Below are positions 45,930-56,930 of a DNA stretch of 64,000 nucleotides, piece after piece. Under the pieces are notes generated by a model. The model ran no database searches, was not told where the DNA came from, and worked only from the letters and a program-made list of their open reading frames with translations. The first letter of the stretch is position 1. Each line of letters opens with the position of its first letter. The DNA is from Coenobita brevimanus (taxonomy: Eukaryota > Arthropoda > Malacostraca > Decapoda > Coenobitidae). Made by a program: the position numbers and the translations under genes. The stretch lies in the NCBI GenBank assembly GCA_032717465.1, contig CM064655.1:13862152-13926151 (forward strand). The letters are read 5' to 3'.

Positions 45930-48185
45930 AAAGAACCCGATGTAATAGAATCATTGGAATATCTCTGTCCTTTGGGAAAAAGTGATCACGTGGTCATAAA
46001 GTTCCAGATGTTAATAGGAAACGTCGAGCCAAGAGATGAGCTTCATAGACAGGGAAGATACAACTTTGGGAAAGCAAATTTTGCAGGATTGAGAAACTTT
46101 TTTGAAAATGCGGATTGGAGAAAATTCAGAGAAACAAGAGACATACAGAGGAAGTGGGATATCTTTCTAGACCTCTATATTTTGGGAGTGGAAAAATTTG
46201 TACCAAGAGTAAGAGGGAAAGAAAACAGGAAAAAGGAGTGGTTTAATAGAAGGTGTATGATAGCAAAAAAAGAGAGAGATAAGGCGTGAAACAATTGGAG
46301 AAAGAGAGGTAACGACAGAACAAAGGAAGAATATAAAAGAACAAGAAATGAATACACAAGAATACGTAGAGAAGAAAGGAATTTTGAAAAAGGTATAATT
46401 GACATATGCAAGGATGAACCCAAACTGTTTTATAGATTTGTTAATGGCAAACTGAAACAAAAGGAAGGAATCACCAAGTTGAAAGTAGAAGGAGAGGTCT
46501 TTAAGGATGCGGCAATGCAAGCAGAAATAATGAACAAACGTTTCCAGTCAGTTTTCACTAAAGAAAAGGAGCTTGTGGAAGGGGAGGGAGTGATTAGAAA
46601 TGTTCCGGTGATGAAAGATATAAAAGTGGAGGTACAGGAAATGTATAAATTACTGGAAACTCAAGATGTAAGGAAAGCCCCAGGACCTGATGGAATTTCT
46701 AATTGGGTACTGAAGGAATGCAGAGAACAACTGGCGGATAAAATTCACAGCTTAATTGTATGCTCACTGGAAGAGGGGAAAGTGCCAAAAGAATGGAAGA
46801 GGGCAAATGTGGTACCAATTTACAAGGGAGGAAACAGGGAAGAACCCCTGAATTATAGACAAGTGTCTCTAACCAGCATGGTCACAAAATTGTGTGAGAG
46901 AATCCTGAAAGACAGATGGATAAAATATCTGGAAGAGATGAATATTTTGGCTGAATGTCAGTTTGGATTCAGAAGTGGAAGGTCATGTGTTTCTAACTTG
47001 TTGAGCATTTACTCAAGAGCGATTGATGTGGTACAGGAGAGAGATGGTTGGGTGGATTGTGTGTACTTAGAGAAGGCCTTTGACAAGGTACCTCATAAGA
47101 GACTAATGTGGAAACTAGAATATATAGGAGGACTGAAGGGGAAACTTCTGGAATGGATGAGAGACTTTTTGAGAGACAGACAAATGAGGACAGTAATAAA
47201 GGAAAAGATGTCTGGATGGAGGGAAGTAACAAGTGGAGTCCCTCAAGGCTCAGTGTTGTCGCCAGTAATGTTCCTGATTTACGTAAATGATATGGTAGAT
47301 GGAGTGAACAGTTATGCAAGTCTGTTTGCTGATGATGTAAAGATCTTGAGGAAGATAGAGGTTGAGGAGGATTGTAAAATACTGCAGGAGGATTTGGATA
47401 GGATACACAATTGGAGCCAGACGTGGGAAATGAAATTTAATGTAAAGCAATGTAAAATATTGGAAATGGGTAAAAGTACCAGGAGACCATCACTGAATTA
47501 TTTTTTGGGTAATGAATTAATCACAAAAAGGAGAGAAGAGAAAGATTTGGGAGTGCTGGTCCAAGATAGTTTGTCACCAGAAAAGCACATTAACAAGATA
47601 GTTGGAGAGACTTATAAACTCTTGACTAACATAAGAGTAGCATTTCATTATATGGATGAGGAAATGATGAAAAAATTGATAATGGCCATGATCCGCCCCA
47701 GGTTAGAATATGCAGCGGTAGTGTGGTCCCCACACAAAAAGAAAGATATAAACAAGATTGAGAGAATACAAAGAACAGCAACCAAGATGGTCCCCAGTCT
47801 GACAGACCTGTCATACAGAGAGAGTCTGGAAAAAATGGATTTGCCTTCCTTAGAGGAAAGGAGAAAGAGGGGAGACATGATTGCGGTGTTCAGGACCATG
47901 GTGGGAGTAGATAAAATTGACAAAGAAGATCTGTTTGTATGGGATAAGAGAGCAACAAGAGGACATGGAATGAAATTGAAAAAGTCAAGCTGCTTGAAGG
48001 ATATCAAGAAATATAGCTTTCCTTACAGAAGTATAGACTTATGGAATAGCCTGGACAAAGAGATCGTCCAGTCTAAAAACTTAAACGAGTTTAAAGTTAA
48101 ATTCGACTTATTGAGAAACAGCGACGGAAACCCACGAGCATAGTACATTCCGTGTATATCACAATTAGGTATATTAGGTAAATAC
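45929..48185 (+). mobile_element. CR1-like LINE segment 1 (L-CA1)
   Basis: A plus-strand CR1-like LINE, 5'-truncated within the endonuclease directly at a (CA)n tract. It includes the RT, the C-terminal domain and a short 3' UTR ending in ATTAGGTAAATAC. It is followed without a gap by a second 3'-end fragment (48186-48330) and another (CA)n tract. Segments 3 and 4 are the closest relatives. Confidence 0.85.
45930..48143 (+). pseudogene. CR1-like RT frame with one stop and a lost catalytic Asp
   Basis: The frame starts in the endonuclease tail (LGKSDHVVIKF). It has one in-frame TGA at 46286-46288, probably from TGG, and then stays open to a stop at 48141-48143. RT blocks include KAPGPDGISNWVL, EPLNYRQVSLTSMV, FGFRSGRSCVSNLL, SGVPQGSVLSPVMF and LFADDVKIL (motif C). 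Motif A reads CVYLEKAFDKVP, where segment 4 has CVYLDLEKAF. Six bases are missing in frame and with them the catalytic aspartate. The C-terminal part carries PRLEYAAVVWSPH and RATRGHGMKLKK. Even without the stop the polymerase should be dead. Confidence 0.88.
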
Positions 48186-48330
48186 TTAAATATTTGGAAC
48201 GACTTAGACAAAGAGGTGGTGCATGAGAAAAACATTCATGTGTGTAAAGGTAGACTTGATAAATGTGGATATGGAGACAGGACAACACGAGCATTGCTCA
48301 ATTCCTGTATACTACAAATAGGTAAATACA
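48186..48330 (+). mobile_element. Solitary 3' end of a CR1-like LINE
   Basis: These 145 bases encode IWNDLDKEVVHEKNIH and GYGDRTTRALLNS, homologous to the C-terminus of segment 2 (NALPNEIVCAKTIHK, GLRHRTVRA). They end AATAGGTAAATACA at the (CA)n tract. It is therefore a short, 5'-truncated LINE copy joined to the tail of segment 1. The same chimeric join recurs at 51882-52026. Confidence 0.75.
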
Positions 48331-48331
48331 G

Positions 48332-48334
<3 letters not shown>

Positions 48335-48393
<59 letters not shown>
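48335..48393. repeat. (CA)n tract 2
   Basis: A CA repeat of about 58 bases between LINE segments 1 and 2. Confidence 0.95.
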
Positions 48394-48395
<2 letters not shown>

Positions 48396-50938
48396 ACTGC
48401 ATATGACATAGATAACAGCAATGAAAGTTACAAAGAGCCTAAACTATAAAAAGGGAAAGTATCATGACCTAAAAAAGTACTTCTTAGAAATTGCTTGGGA
48501 AAAGGAGCTTAGAGGACAAGATTTAAGTGCTATATATGAAAAATTCTGTGAACTTTATAAAATAGGAGTCCAGAAGTACATCCAACAGCACAAAGAAGCA
48601 GAAAAGAAAATAAAGAAATGGTTCAATACTGAATGTAAAAAATCAAAAGAAAAAAGAGATTTCTTGTGGAATAGATACAGAAGACACAATAGTGAAAGGG
48701 CATATAATAATTACCAACAGGCAAGAAACGATTATACAAGAATAAGGAGGGAAGTCCAAAAACAGTTTCAGGAGGATATCATAAATAAAAGTAGTGATCA
48801 ACCAAAGCTATTTTACAGCTACATCAGAAGCAAAGCCAAAGTAAAAGATAAAATACAATCCATTACGGACAATGGAATCACCTATACACAAGAGAAGGAT
48901 ATTTGTGAAGCACTAAACAAGAATTTCCAATCAGTTTTTACAGAGGAAAAAAATTTTGAGAGGGATTATGTGGAACATGCATGTCCACACATACTACCAG
49001 ATATACAAACATCAGAAAAAGAAATACAAGAGGAGCTAAGTAAATTAGACAAAGGAAAAGCAAATGGTCCTGATGAAATTTCATGTTGGGTGCTACGTGA
49101 ATGTGCAAAGGAGTTAAGTAAACCATTATTTTTAATTTTCAAGAAATCCTTGAGTTAAGGTAAACTACCTGATATTTTGAAGAAAGCAAAGATTGTTTCC
49201 TTATTCAAGAAAGGGAATAGACAGAATCCACATAACTACCAACCAGTATCACTAACCAGTGTTGTAAGCAAGGTATTAGAAAAGCTTATAAGAAAAGCTT
49301 GGGTAAGTCACCTAGAAGAACACAGTATGATAACAGAAAGACAGTTTGGTTTCAGAAAAGGAAAATCATGTGTTACTAATCTGTTGAGCTACTATGGCAG
49401 AGTAACAGACACATTACAGGAAAGAGAAGGATGGGTGGACAGTATCTATTTAGATTTCAAGAAAGCATTTGACACAGTACCACACCAAAGACTTTTATGG
49501 AAACTGTACCATCAAGGAGGAATTCGAGGGAAACTGTATTGTTGGATGCAAGATTTTCCCATGAAAAGAAAAATGAGAACAGTACGAATGGGAAATTACT
49601 CATCATGGAAAGAAGTGACTAGTGGAGTACCACAGGGCTCAGTGCTGGCATCAATCATGTTTTTAGTGTATATAAATGATATAAACAGTAACACTGCAAA
49701 TGAAAGCTATCTAAATATGTTTGCAGATGATGCAAAAATACAAAGGAGAATTACTAACACAGACTCTTGTAAAGAGCTATACTACTATACTATATACCTA
49801 GGCTGCTTTCCCCAAGGAAAGGGAGGTTGCCGAGACAGGACGACACACTCCCCATTTACTCATCCATTCAAACACATTCATTCGCATCTTAGCCCCAAAG
49901 GGGAGAACGGACAGATCCTCACCTCACCACACCGCACAAGGGTCAACTGCACAATGCAATCAGTGACATCCGCAGCAGGGCCCGACAGCAGAGCAGGTTT
50001 ACCTCTGCCACATCATAACAGACCCATCCCCTTACCCGCACCTGATCTGACTAGCTGATCAGATCATATGCGGGAGAATATCCCCTCGGGCTGCGTCATC
50101 ATTTATTCATTCACAATTTCTCTCTATTTATTTCTGTCATGCACTTCTACAAGAAGAATTAAACAAACTTCATGAATGGAGTAATACATGGCAAATGGAA
50201 TTCAGTGTGGACAAGTGTCATGTAATCAAGTTTGGTAAAACTGGAAAAAGACCTGATTGGGATTATACATTATGAAATGAAACCCTACACACATCAGAAA
50301 GAGAGAAGGACCTAGGTGTGATTGTCAATAACAGACTATCTCCGGCTGACAACATCAGTGAGAAGGTACAGAACATGTATACACTGCTTGCCAATATAAG
50401 AATAGCATTTACATACATAAATGAAGACATGCTAAGAAAGATAATAACATCATTCATCAGACCAACCCTGGAGTATGCATCAGTAGTCTGGAGTCCTCAT
50501 CTCAAAAAACACATAGACAAGATTGAAAAAGTTTAAAGGGCCGCTACAAGATGGGTACCAAGCTTAAGGGATCTAAGCTACGAAGAGAGACTAAATAAAC
50601 TGAATCTACCGACACTACAGGAGAGAAGGAAAAGAGGTGACATGATTATGCTATATAAATGCATATCAGGGAAGGAGAAAATTGACATAAATGATTACTT
50701 AATGTATGGGGAAGCATCAGCAAGAGGACACTGCAAAAAACTGCATAAAAAGAGAGGTGATAAAGATGTAAGGAAATTTAGTTTCCCAAATAGAGCAGTT
50801 GATCAGTGGAATGCACTACCGAATGAAATAGTGTGTGCCAAAACAATTCACAAATTTAAGGATATGTACGATAAATATGGTTTAAGACACAGGACAGTAC
50901 GAGCTTGAGTCATTCCTGTAAAAATACAATTAGGTAAG

Positions 50939-50940
<2 letters not shown>
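48394..50940 (+). pseudogene. CR1-like LINE segment 2 (L-CA2), a second subfamily
   Basis: It starts at the (CA)n border within the endonuclease-RT linker (AYDIDNSNES). The first frame runs to 49156-49158, where a TAA stops it; the same frame continues as GKLPDILKKAKIVSLFKKG. RT motifs: ANGPDEISCWVLREC, FGFRKGKSCVTNLL, IYLDFKKAFDTVPHQ with the motif A Asp, SGVPQGSVLASIMF and MFADDAKIQ. An insertion at about 49780-50146 splits it. Afterwards come EWSNTWQMEFSVDKC, a TGA stop near 50275, PTLEYASVVWSPHLKK, a TAA near 50535, and the end NRAVDQWNALPNEIV. The 3' UTR is short, AATTAGGTAAG, then (CA)n. Confidence 0.82.
49780..50146. mobile_element. Unclassified 370-bp insertion in L-CA2
   Basis: The LINE frame breaks after DSCKEL and resumes with the Gln-Glu-Glu-Leu codons at about 50147. 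The insert contains CTTTCCCCAAGGAAAGG and CTGATCTGACTAGCTGATCAG, both short palindromes, and a T-rich end. No tRNA promoter boxes or clear terminal repeats were found. It may be a SINE or a MITE. Confidence 0.55.

Positions 50941-51015
<75 letters not shown>
50941..51015. repeat. (CA)n tract 3
   Basis: A 75-base pure CA repeat between segments 2 and 3. Confidence 0.95.
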
Positions 51016-51018
<3 letters not shown>

Positions 51019-52024
51019 TGTTTCCTGATGATATAAAGATCTTGAGGAAGGTAGAGGTTGAGGAGGATTGTAAAATACTGCAGGAGGATTTGGATAGGAT
51101 ACACAATTGGAGCTGGATGTGGGAAATTAAATTTAATGTAAAGAAATGTAAAATATTGGAAATGGGCAAAAGTACCAGGAGGCCATCACTGAATTATTTG
51201 TTGGGTAATGAATTAATCATAAAAAGGAGAGAAGAGAAAGATTTGGGAGTGCTGGTCCAAGATAGTTTGTCACCAGAAAAGCACATTAACAAGATAGTTG
51301 GAGAGACTTATAAACTCTTGACTAACATAAGTGTAGCATTTCATTATATGGATGAGGAGATGATGAAAAAATTGATAGTGGCCATGATCCGCCCCAGGTT
51401 AGAATATGCAGCGGTAGTGTGGTCCTCACACAAAAAGAAAGATATAAACAAGATTGAGAGAATACAAAGAACGGCAACCAAGATGGTCCCCAGTCTGACA
51501 GACCTGTCATACAGAGAGAGGCTGGAAAAACTGGATTTGCCTTCCTTAGAGGAAAGGAGAAAGAGGGGAGACATGATTGCAGTGTTCAGGACCATGGTGG
51601 GAGTCGATAAAATTGACAAAGAAGATCTGTTTGTATGGGATAAGAGAGCAACAAGAGGACACGGAATGAAACTGAAAAAGTCAAACTGCTTGAAGGATAT
51701 CAAGAAATATAGCTTTCCTTACAGAAGTATAGACTTATGGAATAGCCTGGACAAAGAGATCGTCCAGTCTTAAAACTTAAACGAGTTTAAAGCTAAATTT
51801 GACTTATTGAGAAACAGCGACGGAAACCCACGAGCATAGTACATTCCGTGTATATCACAATTAGGTATATTAGGTAAATACTTAAATATTTGGAACGACT
51901 TAGACAAAGAGGTGGTGCATGAGAAAAACATTCATGTGTGTAAAGGTAGACTTGATAAATGTGGATATGGAGACAGGACAACACGAGCATTGCTCAATTC
52001 CTGTATACTACAAATAGGTAAATA

Positions 52025-52026
<2 letters not shown>
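51016..52026 (+). mobile_element. CR1-like LINE segment 3 (L-CA3) with its chimeric 3' end
   Basis: It starts exactly in RT motif C (LFPDDIKIL, where the family has FADD). It then follows segment 1 almost base for base through the C-terminal domain (PRLEYAAVVWSSHKKKD, ATRGHGMKLKKSN). A TAA stops the frame at 51772 in place of AAA-like sequence. It includes the same 3' UTR and the same joined 145-base LINE end as segment 1. About 1.01 kb is collinear with 47322-48333. Confidence 0.85.

Positions 52027-52086
<60 letters not shown>
52027..52086. repeat. (CA)n tract 4
   Basis: A CA repeat of about 60 bases between segments 3 and 4. Confidence 0.95.
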
Positions 52087-52087
<1 letters not shown>

Positions 52088-54150
52088 TTTATAGGAAGGG
52101 AAGATACAACTTTGCGAAAGCAAATTTTACGGGATTGAGAAAACTTTTCGAAAATGCGGATTGGAGAAAATTAAGAGAAACGAGAGACACAGTGGAAGTG
52201 GGATATCTTTCTAGACCTCTGTAATTTGGAAGTGGAAAAATTTGTGCCAAGAGTAAAGGGGAAAGAAAACAGGAAAAAGGAGTGGTTTAATAGAAGGTGT
52301 ATGATAGCAAAAAAAAGAGAGAGAGACAGCGTGGAACAACTGGAGAAGGAGAGGTAACAGCAGAACAAAGGAAGAATATAAAAGAACTAGAAATGAATAC
52401 ACAAGAATATGTAGAGAGGAAGTAAGGAATTTTGAAAAAGGTATAATAGACAAATGTAAGGATGAACCCAAACTGTTTTATAGATTTGTCAATAGCAAAC
52501 TGAAACAAAAGGAACGAATCACCAAACTGAAAGTTGAAGGAGAGGTCTATAAAGATGCGGCAATGCAAACTGAAATAATGAACAAATGTTTCCAATCGGG
52601 TTTCATTAATGAAATGGAGTTTGTGGAAGGGGGGGGGGACTAGAAATGTAGTGATTAAAGATATAAAATTGGAAGTACAGGAAGTGTATAAATTACTGGA
52701 AACTCAAGATGTAAAGAAAGCCCCTGGACCAGATGGAATCTCTAATTGGGTACTGAAGGAATCCAGAAAACAACTGGCGGATAAAATTCACAGTGTAAGT
52801 GTGTGTTCTGTGGAAGAGGGGAAAGTGCCTCAAGAATGGAAGAGGGCAAATGTGGTACCAATTTATAAGGGAGGAAACAGGGAAGAACCCCTGAATTATA
52901 GACCAGTGTCCCTAACCAGCATGGTCGCAAAATTGTGCAAAAGAATTCTGAAAGATAGATGGATAAAATATCTGGAAGAGACGAATATCTTGGCTGATAG
53001 TCAGTTTGGATTTAGAAGTGGAAGGTTATGTGTTTCCAACTTACTGAGTTTTTACTCAAAAGTGAATGACGTTCTACAGGAGAGAATTGGTTGGGTGGAT
53101 TGTGTGTATTTAGATTTGGAGAAGGCCTTCAACAAGGTACCTCATAGGAGACTAATGTGGAAACTAGAGCATATAGGAGGACTGAGGGGGAACCTCCTGG
53201 AATGGATGAGAGATTTTTTGAGAGAAAGACAAATGAGGACAGTAATAAAGGATAGGATGTCTGGATGGAGGGAAGTAACAAGTGGAGTCCCACAGGGCTC
53301 GGTGTTGTCACCAGTAATGTTCCTGATTTATGTAAATGATATGGTAGATGGAGTGAACAGTTATGCAAGTCAGTTTGCTGATGATGCAAAGATCTTGAGG
53401 AAGGTAGAGGTTGAGGAGGATTGTAAAATGCTGCAGGAGGATCTGGATATGATACATGATTGGAGCCGGTTGTGGGAAATGAAATTTAATGTAAAAAAAT
53501 GTAAAATATTGGAAATGGGTAAAACTACCAAGGGGCCATCATTGAATTATTTGATGGGTAATGAACCAATCACAAAAGCGAGAGACGAGAAATATTTGGG
53601 AATGCTGGTCCAGGACTGTTTGCCACCTGAAAAACACATTAACAAGGCAGTTAGAGAGACGTATAAACTCCTGACTAAATAAGAGTAGCCTTTCATTATA
53701 TGGATGAGGAGATGATGAAAAAATTGATATTGGCCATGATTCACCCCAGGTTAGAATATGCAGCAGTAGTGTGGTCCCCACACAAAAGGAAAGATATAAA
53801 CAAGATTTAGAGAATACAAAGAACAGCAACCAAAATGGTCCCCAGTCTGGCAGATCTGTCGTACAGAGAAAGGCTGGAAAAGTTGGATTTGCCTTCCTTA
53901 GAAGAACAGAGAAAGAGAGGAGACATGATTGTAGTGTTCAGGACCATGGTGGGAGTAGATAAAATTGACAAAGATCAATTTTTATAGGATAAGAAAGTAA
54001 CAAAAGGACACGGAGTGAAACTGAAGAAACCAAGCTGCTTGATGGATATCAAGAAATATAGTTTTCCTTATAGATGTATAAACCTGTGGAATAGCCTGGA
54101 CAAAGAGATCGTCCAGTCTAAAACTTAAACGAGTTTAAAGCTAAATTTGA
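52087..54150 (+). pseudogene. CR1-like LINE segment 4 (L-CA4), decayed
   Basis: It starts at the (CA)n border in the linker (YNFAKANFTGLRK) and has several frame breaks up to a G run at 52628-52638. An open frame of about 350 codons follows, to 53682. RT blocks are KAPGPDGISNWVLKES, NYRPVSLTSMVAK, FGFRSGRLCVSNLL, VYLDLEKAFNKVPHR (motif A Asp retained, AFN instead of AFD), SGVPQGSVLSPVMF and QFADDAKIL. The C-terminal part is frameshifted (PRLEYAAVVWSPHKRK; a TAG near 53808). It fades out near 54150 without the usual 3' UTR and CA tract. Confidence 0.82.
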
Positions 54151-54711
54151 CCTGCAAGTGCTTCAGGAATTCCTTCTTACTGTAAGAGTCTGAGAGGAGG
54201 CAGTTATTCATCGAGATGGCCATGGACCTGCTGTAAGTAGGCAGAATGTTTCATATTGTACTGTACTGTATTTTCCATACTGTACTTACCTCAAACATCT
54301 CATTTCACTCTTTTATGTCCCTTATTGGTGTGAATATGTAGTGTCTTAGGTGCTATGCATGTGCGGTAGGGAGGTGTTTTTGTAAGTTAGGCTAGGTTAG
54401 GGTCCATAACTATCAGTCCAGGAGCCATCGACTTGTAAGTACCCAGAATGTTTAATATTGTATAAACCTACCTCAAAAACCTCATTTTATGGTTCTTTTG
54501 CATTTATTTCAGTGTTTTATGTCCCTTATTGGTGTGATTTGGGTCTTAAATAGGTGCTATGCATGTCCAGAGGGAGTTGTATAGGTGTTTTTCTGAGTTA
54601 GGGTCCATAAGTACAAGTCCAGGAGGCTGGTGCCCACTATCCGGACAGGACCACTTTCCTGATATGCCTTTGGCTCTATTACGTCAGATAGTGGAGGGAT
54701 TACTACCGTAT
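54151..54711. mobile_element. Tigger-like end sequences, tandem and degraded
   Basis: Two diverged copies of the same terminal block lie near 54340-54430 and 54545-54709. Both have GCTATGCATGT...GGTAGGGAG/GAGGGAG and GTTAGGGTCCATAA words. The second ends TGGAGGGATTACTA like the right end of the 26377-30929 element. No transposase is present. Confidence 0.6.
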
Positions 54712-56040
54712 TTCGCGGCATGTAAGACGCAGCATTGTGAAAGACGCACCCTAATTCTGGCAGGGCAGTTCTGTGAAAAAAAAGTTTGCCCCAACCAAGA
54801 CTGCAGTAAGGTTTCTTGATAAGAACCATTACCACACAGATACACACTCACCTTTCAGAATCTATTCATTACTGATCATCAGCCTTTGGTTTCTTTTTTT
54901 TATATACAAAGAATGGTACAGGAAAAGAAAACAATGCCCCTTCTTGACAGAACGTGACTGATATGAGCCATTATCACTTAGATACACACTCACCTTTCAG
55001 AATCTATTCAGTACTGCTCATCATCCTTTAGTTTCTTCTTTTATGTACAAAGAATGATACAGGAAAAGAGAAAACAAAACCCCGTCTTAAAACGTGACTT
55101 CAAACCACGAGGCCATCTCAACTTTTTTGATAAATATGTATCAGTAAACTGATATAAACACTGTTTTTAATATTTTATGAATTTAAAACCACGAATGAAG
55201 TCAATAAACTCTATTCTTTCATTCACTGACGAAAACATAAAATACAATGAATGTTCACATCAGTTCATTTATCCTAAAAGAACCCCGTCATATTCCACAC
55301 CTGTTACGGAATTTCCTCACATTGCCTTGACTCAAGCACAATATCAGACTACTACCATCATTAATCATGCACCCTAACTAACCTGTAATTACCTCCACAA
55401 ATAATATAAAAAGGTAGCACTTGTAAATACACAAATTGCAATGTTTTACAACCAAAGTTCAATATAGCAAGGCTGCATGGGAACAGGATAGACATCTGTT
55501 TTTACTTTCTTCTCTCAGCATCACTCCTTGCCTTGGAGCATCAACAATTAAAAATGATCATAGTTTACTATAAACATTCATTTAAAAACATACTGAGTAT
55601 GGTGAAAACATCCATTGTTACACCTTAGTAACACTGCTGCCTCCCAGTCGCTAGACAGCAGTCTCTACCCCTTCCTCTCAGTATCACTTCGTCACTGTCA
55701 GCGATGTTTCCCTTGCAGCATCAACAGTTAAAAATACATTCTTCACTGATCACAATTTACTAAAAACAGACATTCATCTTAAAACATGTCAAGAATGGTG
55801 AAACTATCCCTTAGCAACACTGCTGCATCCCAAGCACTAGACAACTGTCTCTACCCTCTTCTCCCAGTATCACTCCCTTACTGTCAGCTGTTTTCCTTGC
55901 AGCATCAACAATTAAAAATGCATATTTCTCTTACCATAATTTGCTAAAAACAGACATCCATCTCAAAACATTCGAGTACTGTGAAAACATCCATTTTTGG
56001 TCTTAACACTGCTGCCTCCTAGTCGCTATGGTACACACAC
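54712..56040. repeat. Repeat-structured stretch, possible DNA transposon
   Basis: It starts CCGTATTTCGCGGCATGTAA, a terminus-like sequence. A tandem duplication of about 135 bp follows (54835-55085; shared words TACACACTCACCTTTCAGAA and ACAAAGAATG). Then come about three units of 160-186 bp (unit starts near 55514, 55675 and 55861; shared words GCAGCATCAACA, TTAAAAAT). No complementary right end and no coding sequence were found. Confidence 0.5.
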
Positions 56041-56058
56041 ACACGCACACATGTACAC

Positions 56059-56330
56059 ACCGCTCGCTGGTGCAGTGGTAACGTTCTCGCTTTCCAACTG
56101 GTGGACGGGAGTTCGCGCCTCGCTCAGGTTGCGAAAAGTTTCACTGATGAAGTGGGTGGTTACTGTCCCCCTTGAGCAAGGGGACGTGTGTGTGTGTGTG
56201 TGTGTGTGAAGGTCACAGCCTTGCCCTTAGATCGGACTATATGAGCTCTCAGCTCCCTTCCGGGAGGGTAAAAGCTGACCATCATGACCATCAAGTGATC
56301 CTGACCGACCCGGTGAATTACACCACATGC
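56059..56330 (+). mobile_element. tRNA-derived SINE
   Basis: A tRNA-like head has the A box CTGGTGCAGTGGTAACG (about 56068-56084) and the B box GAGTTCGCGCC (56109-56119), spaced as in pol III promoters. The body contains a short inverted repeat, CCCCCTTGAGCAAGGGG, and a (TG)n tract (56188-56208). A 3' part to about 56330 follows. It differs from the other two SINE types in the window. Target duplication is not resolved. Confidence 0.65.
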
Positions 56331-56930
56331 AACATTCGCTCGCCTCTGAAACATTTACATCAGTCAGTTTTGGAGTACCCAGTGGCTTTATTATATGCCA
56401 AAAACATCAAAATGTATTTGGTTGTTCAATATAAATATCATCACTTAAGGACATGAAACATCTCAAACAATTTATTCATCCAAACATTGTCAGTGCAAGA
56501 CTAAAGGTGTACAGCACCATTGATCCTAAATTTTCCATGGTTGCATCGGTCATGGTCACCTAAAACCTATATTCACTTCATAATACTGACATGGTGAAAA
56601 TTTCACTCGTCTTCAAATCCTGAGAATTCATCACTACTTTCCCCAAGTCCTGAAGCATCACTGGAAGTCATCACCACGGTCATCATCACTGTTTCACTGT
56701 CACTCTCATACAGTAAATGGTCCTCAGTACCATCCATTGAATTGCTTATACCACACTTCATACGACTTTAACTTGGCAATCGTTTTAACCGAGCACAGGT
56801 GATATTCAGACTTGGGGCATTTGATACAGCCCACATTAACCTCCTCAGTACATGTTTCCTGAACTGAATAAAATCATATGACGAGCATGAATAAACTACC
56901 CTATAAAATACATTGCTGGGCTGAAGGGAT
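56331..56930. other. Gene-free gap
   Basis: AT-rich sequence with no recognised feature until the (TATC)n tail of the LINE at 56931. Confidence 0.5.
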
